64,000 bases of DNA from Arsenicicoccus piscis (GTDB lineage: Bacteria > Actinomycetota > Actinomycetes > Actinomycetales > Dermatophilaceae). The notes beneath the pieces were generated by a model, which saw nothing but the letters and a program-made list of their open reading frames with translations, was not told where the DNA came from and ran no database searches. Of this stretch, positions 62,809 through 64,000 are shown piece after piece. The translations under genes were made by a program, and so were the position numbers. The stretch's first letter is position 1. Each line of letters starts with the position of its first letter. Where the stretch lies: NCBI RefSeq assembly GCF_022568835.1, contig NZ_JAKZHV010000003.1, forward strand, positions 124,001 through 188,000, written 5' to 3'.

Positions 62809-62866
62809 ATTCTAAGAATTAGCCGATGTTATGCATCTCGGGCGTGTCCGCCGGCCCGTGTTATGG
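62809..62866. repeat. Conserved ~57-bp site, copy 2
   Basis: Second copy of the site at 61910, with three differences in the first 40 bp. Lies 16 bp beyond the stop of the abortive-infection gene on its downstream side. Confidence 0.85.
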
Positions 62867-62882
62867 ACGGGTCTGCAAGCGG

Positions 62883-63650
62883 TTAACGCGGGTCTTGCCC
62901 GTTCCGCGGGCTGGGCTTCTCAACGTGTGTGTCGATAAGGAACCCCGCCACGGCGAAGCCCGAGTTCACGGCAAGCTTGGCGTGGCGTGGAGCCGGTCGA
63001 ACGGCTCCTTTCCCCCGGCCGTGTGCGTCGCTGAGTGAGTTCCGCAGGGACCCGATGCCGGCGACGACCGTCGTGACTCCAGACAAGATCTGTTTGATCA
63101 CTTGTTCACTGTGCTGATCGGGGGCGATCTCCATGGCAGCGGCAGCGGCCTTATAGAGCCGACTCAGATCCCAGCCATTCTCGTAGGGCACTCCACGCTC
63201 GTCGCAGATGTGCTTGCAGGTGCTCTCCAGAAGAGTCCGGGTCGCCGTGATCGCGCCCTCAGGATCGGAGTGGATCTTGTCGAGAGCCTGGCGCCAGGAG
63301 TCCTGAACCGCTTTCCAGTCGGGAAGCGCCGCAAGTCGAATGGCAGCGGCATCCGCTCCAGGTGCACTCTGGCCCAGAAGGAGTCCGCGCAGCTTCGCGA
63401 TGTCCTCGTCCGCCGGTCGGCCATGCTTGATGTAGCCGTCGTACTCACAGAGGTCGAGGAGGAAGCGCACCTGCTGGTCGCGAGTGAGGAGCCGAAGACC
63501 ACGCTGGAATGTCTGCCAGCGTGACTCGGCTCCTCCTCCCCACCCGGTGTACTCGCCAAGATCGTCGGTGTACTCGGCGTATAGACGGTGAAGCTCGGGT
63601 CCGGAGAATCCCGTTTCCCGGGCGAACATGGTGGTCGCTAGCTCGACCAC
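62883..63650 (-). CDS. Abortive infection family protein (Abi C-terminal domain)
   Basis: About 255 residues if started at the GTG 63650 (an ATG at 63629 is the alternative; neither has a good ribosome binding site). The N-terminal half (FARETGFSGPELHRLYAEYT, QQVRFLLDLCEYDG) resembles the N-terminal domains of AbiJ-like proteins. The C-terminal half fits the Abi_C domain: ATRTLLESTCKHICDERGVP, LYKAAAAAMEIAPDQHSE, GIGSLRNSLSDAHGRG and HAKLAVNSGFAVAGFLIDTH. Proteins with this domain protect against phages by stopping infected cells. Upstream codons stay open to 63986 but the plus-strand gene there is better supported. Confidence 0.8.
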   Translation of the reverse strand: MVELATTMFARETGFSGPELHRLYAEYTDDLGEYTGWGGGAESRWQTFQRGLRLLTRDQQVRFLLDLCEYDGYIKHGRPADEDIAKLRGLLLGQSAPGADAAAIRLAALPDWKAVQDSWRQALDKIHSDPEGAITATRTLLESTCKHICDERGVPYENGWDLSRLYKAAAAAMEIAPDQHSEQVIKQILSGVTTVVAGIGSLRNSLSDAHGRGKGAVRPAPRHAKLAVNSGFAVAGFLIDTHVEKPSPRNGQDPR

Positions 63651-63794
63651 CCGGACGGGTAATTGGTCTCTAGCTTTGGGGGGGCACTGCCGCCGCCCTT
63701 TCTCGGGCCGTTTGAGAACAGGCCCGAGTTGGCGGCGGCAAACCACTCGAAGAGAACCTCCTGCCTTTCCACTTCTGAGGCTCTGGGCGCCTCG

Positions 63795-64000
63795 TTGGAA
63801 CAGGCGATCGAGCGATATGTCCGAACCGGAGAACTGCGGACCTTCTTCAACCAGATCGACGACATCGAGCCATACGGACCCTCCGACCGCACCGGACCTG
63901 GCGTTGCCGACCTCGACGGCAGCACCAGCGGCCAGCACACGGTCGACGTCCTCATCTGGCCGAGCGGCACGTACGGCGAAGCTCAACGGCGAACCAGCAT
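63795..64000 (+). CDS. Unidentified protein, N-terminal part, runs off the window
   Basis: An open frame on the plus strand with no stop from 63663 to the right edge. From about 63783 it has coding character: third positions are richer in G/C than first positions, and the peptide (ERYVRTGELRTFFNQIDDIE, then VDVLIWPSGTYGEAQRR) looks like a folded acidic protein. TTG at 63795 is the probable start; 63729 and 63663 are alternatives. Divergent from the abortive-infection gene, so possibly the second half of a defence pair. Family not recognised. Confidence 0.55.
   Translation, partial: MEQAIERYVRTGELRTFFNQIDDIEPYGPSDRTGPGVADLDGSTSGQHTVDVLIWPSGTYGEAQRRTS

Noticed and set aside
61910-62866. The 57-bp repeats as integron attC sites or as a CRISPR array
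   Set aside because: No RYYYAAC/GTTRRRY pair with the expected folded symmetry is found, and there are only two copies about 900 bp apart with a gene between, so neither type fits.
62644-62886. Plus-strand frame of 80 codons between acetyltransferase and abi genes
   Set aside because: It runs straight through the conserved 57-bp repeat and lacks a ribosome binding site; at most a gene remnant.
63651-63986. Upstream extension of the Abi protein on the minus strand, and an alternative minus-strand frame ending at 63638
   Set aside because: Codon position bias favours the plus strand from about 63783 on, and the extended N-terminus is low-complexity Arg/Val/Gly; a G7 run at 63678-63684 makes exact frames here uncertain.
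1-64000. tRNA, rRNA or CRISPR features
   Set aside because: I looked for tRNA-like cloverleaf ends, rRNA stretches and short regularly spaced repeats and saw none, although I could not run a dedicated search.

Overview
The window is high-GC DNA that reads like a slice of an actinobacterial chromosome close to the replication origin. From left to right, jag/khpB end - rsmG - parA - parB - trxA/trxB - sigM and its anti-sigma gene - murJ - CCA nucleotidyltransferase - ino1 - ponA-type PBP - rpsF-ssb-rpsR-rplI - dnaB is the usual order in Actinobacteria. Mycothione reductase, SigM, GPP34 and the ParA/ParB type fit the same phylum. A member of the Micrococcales, perhaps near Intrasporangiaceae, is my best inference; no rRNA or tRNA gene is present to test it.

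Positions 1-6.7 kb: chromosome segregation. Five parS sites lie between 1046 and 2780, one of them inside the coding sequence of an unusually long ParA. A 2H-phosphoesterase gene here is broken by one frameshift. 6.9-20.7 kb: thioredoxin system, SigM module, the peptidoglycan flippase MurJ with a separate pseudokinase partner, a DUF6049 protein, Nudix, CCA-adding enzyme, GPP34 and inositol-phosphate synthase. 20.8-27.3 kb: TetR regulator, class A PBP, a GT87-like membrane protein and the rpsF-ssb-rpsR-rplI operon.

27.4-55.8 kb is a catabolic island for myo-inositol and probably related cyclitols, placed between rplI and the mtr-MATE-dnaB block. It holds iolC, an IolJ-type aldolase, iolB and iolA in one operon; iolD with a transaldolase-like gene; an IolE-like dehydratase, IolG, IolH and a second dehydrogenase; a sugar ABC transporter with a single-domain ATPase; and an accessory set (aldo/keto reductase, Fe(II)/2-oxoglutarate dioxygenase, more Gfo/Idh/MocA dehydrogenases and xylose-isomerase-like TIM barrels). 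Two paralogous GntR regulators and one LacI regulator are embedded in it. Three of its promoters share the same operator at the same distance from a perfect TTGACA. An IS256-family element has inserted into the terminator hairpin after iolA, with a clean 8-bp target duplication. One LacI-linked dehydrogenase gene carries a single-base frameshift.

55.9-64 kb: mycothione reductase, a MATE transporter, a region with paired DnaA boxes around a promoter, and dnaB containing a 315-residue intein whose endonuclease looks degenerate. Codon use around the DnaB Walker A loop is foreign to its neighbours. After dnaB, two genes on the minus strand (a GNAT acetyltransferase and an abortive-infection-type protein) are each followed by a copy of the same ~57-bp sequence, which looks like a small cassette or defence region; a further plus-strand gene runs off the right edge.
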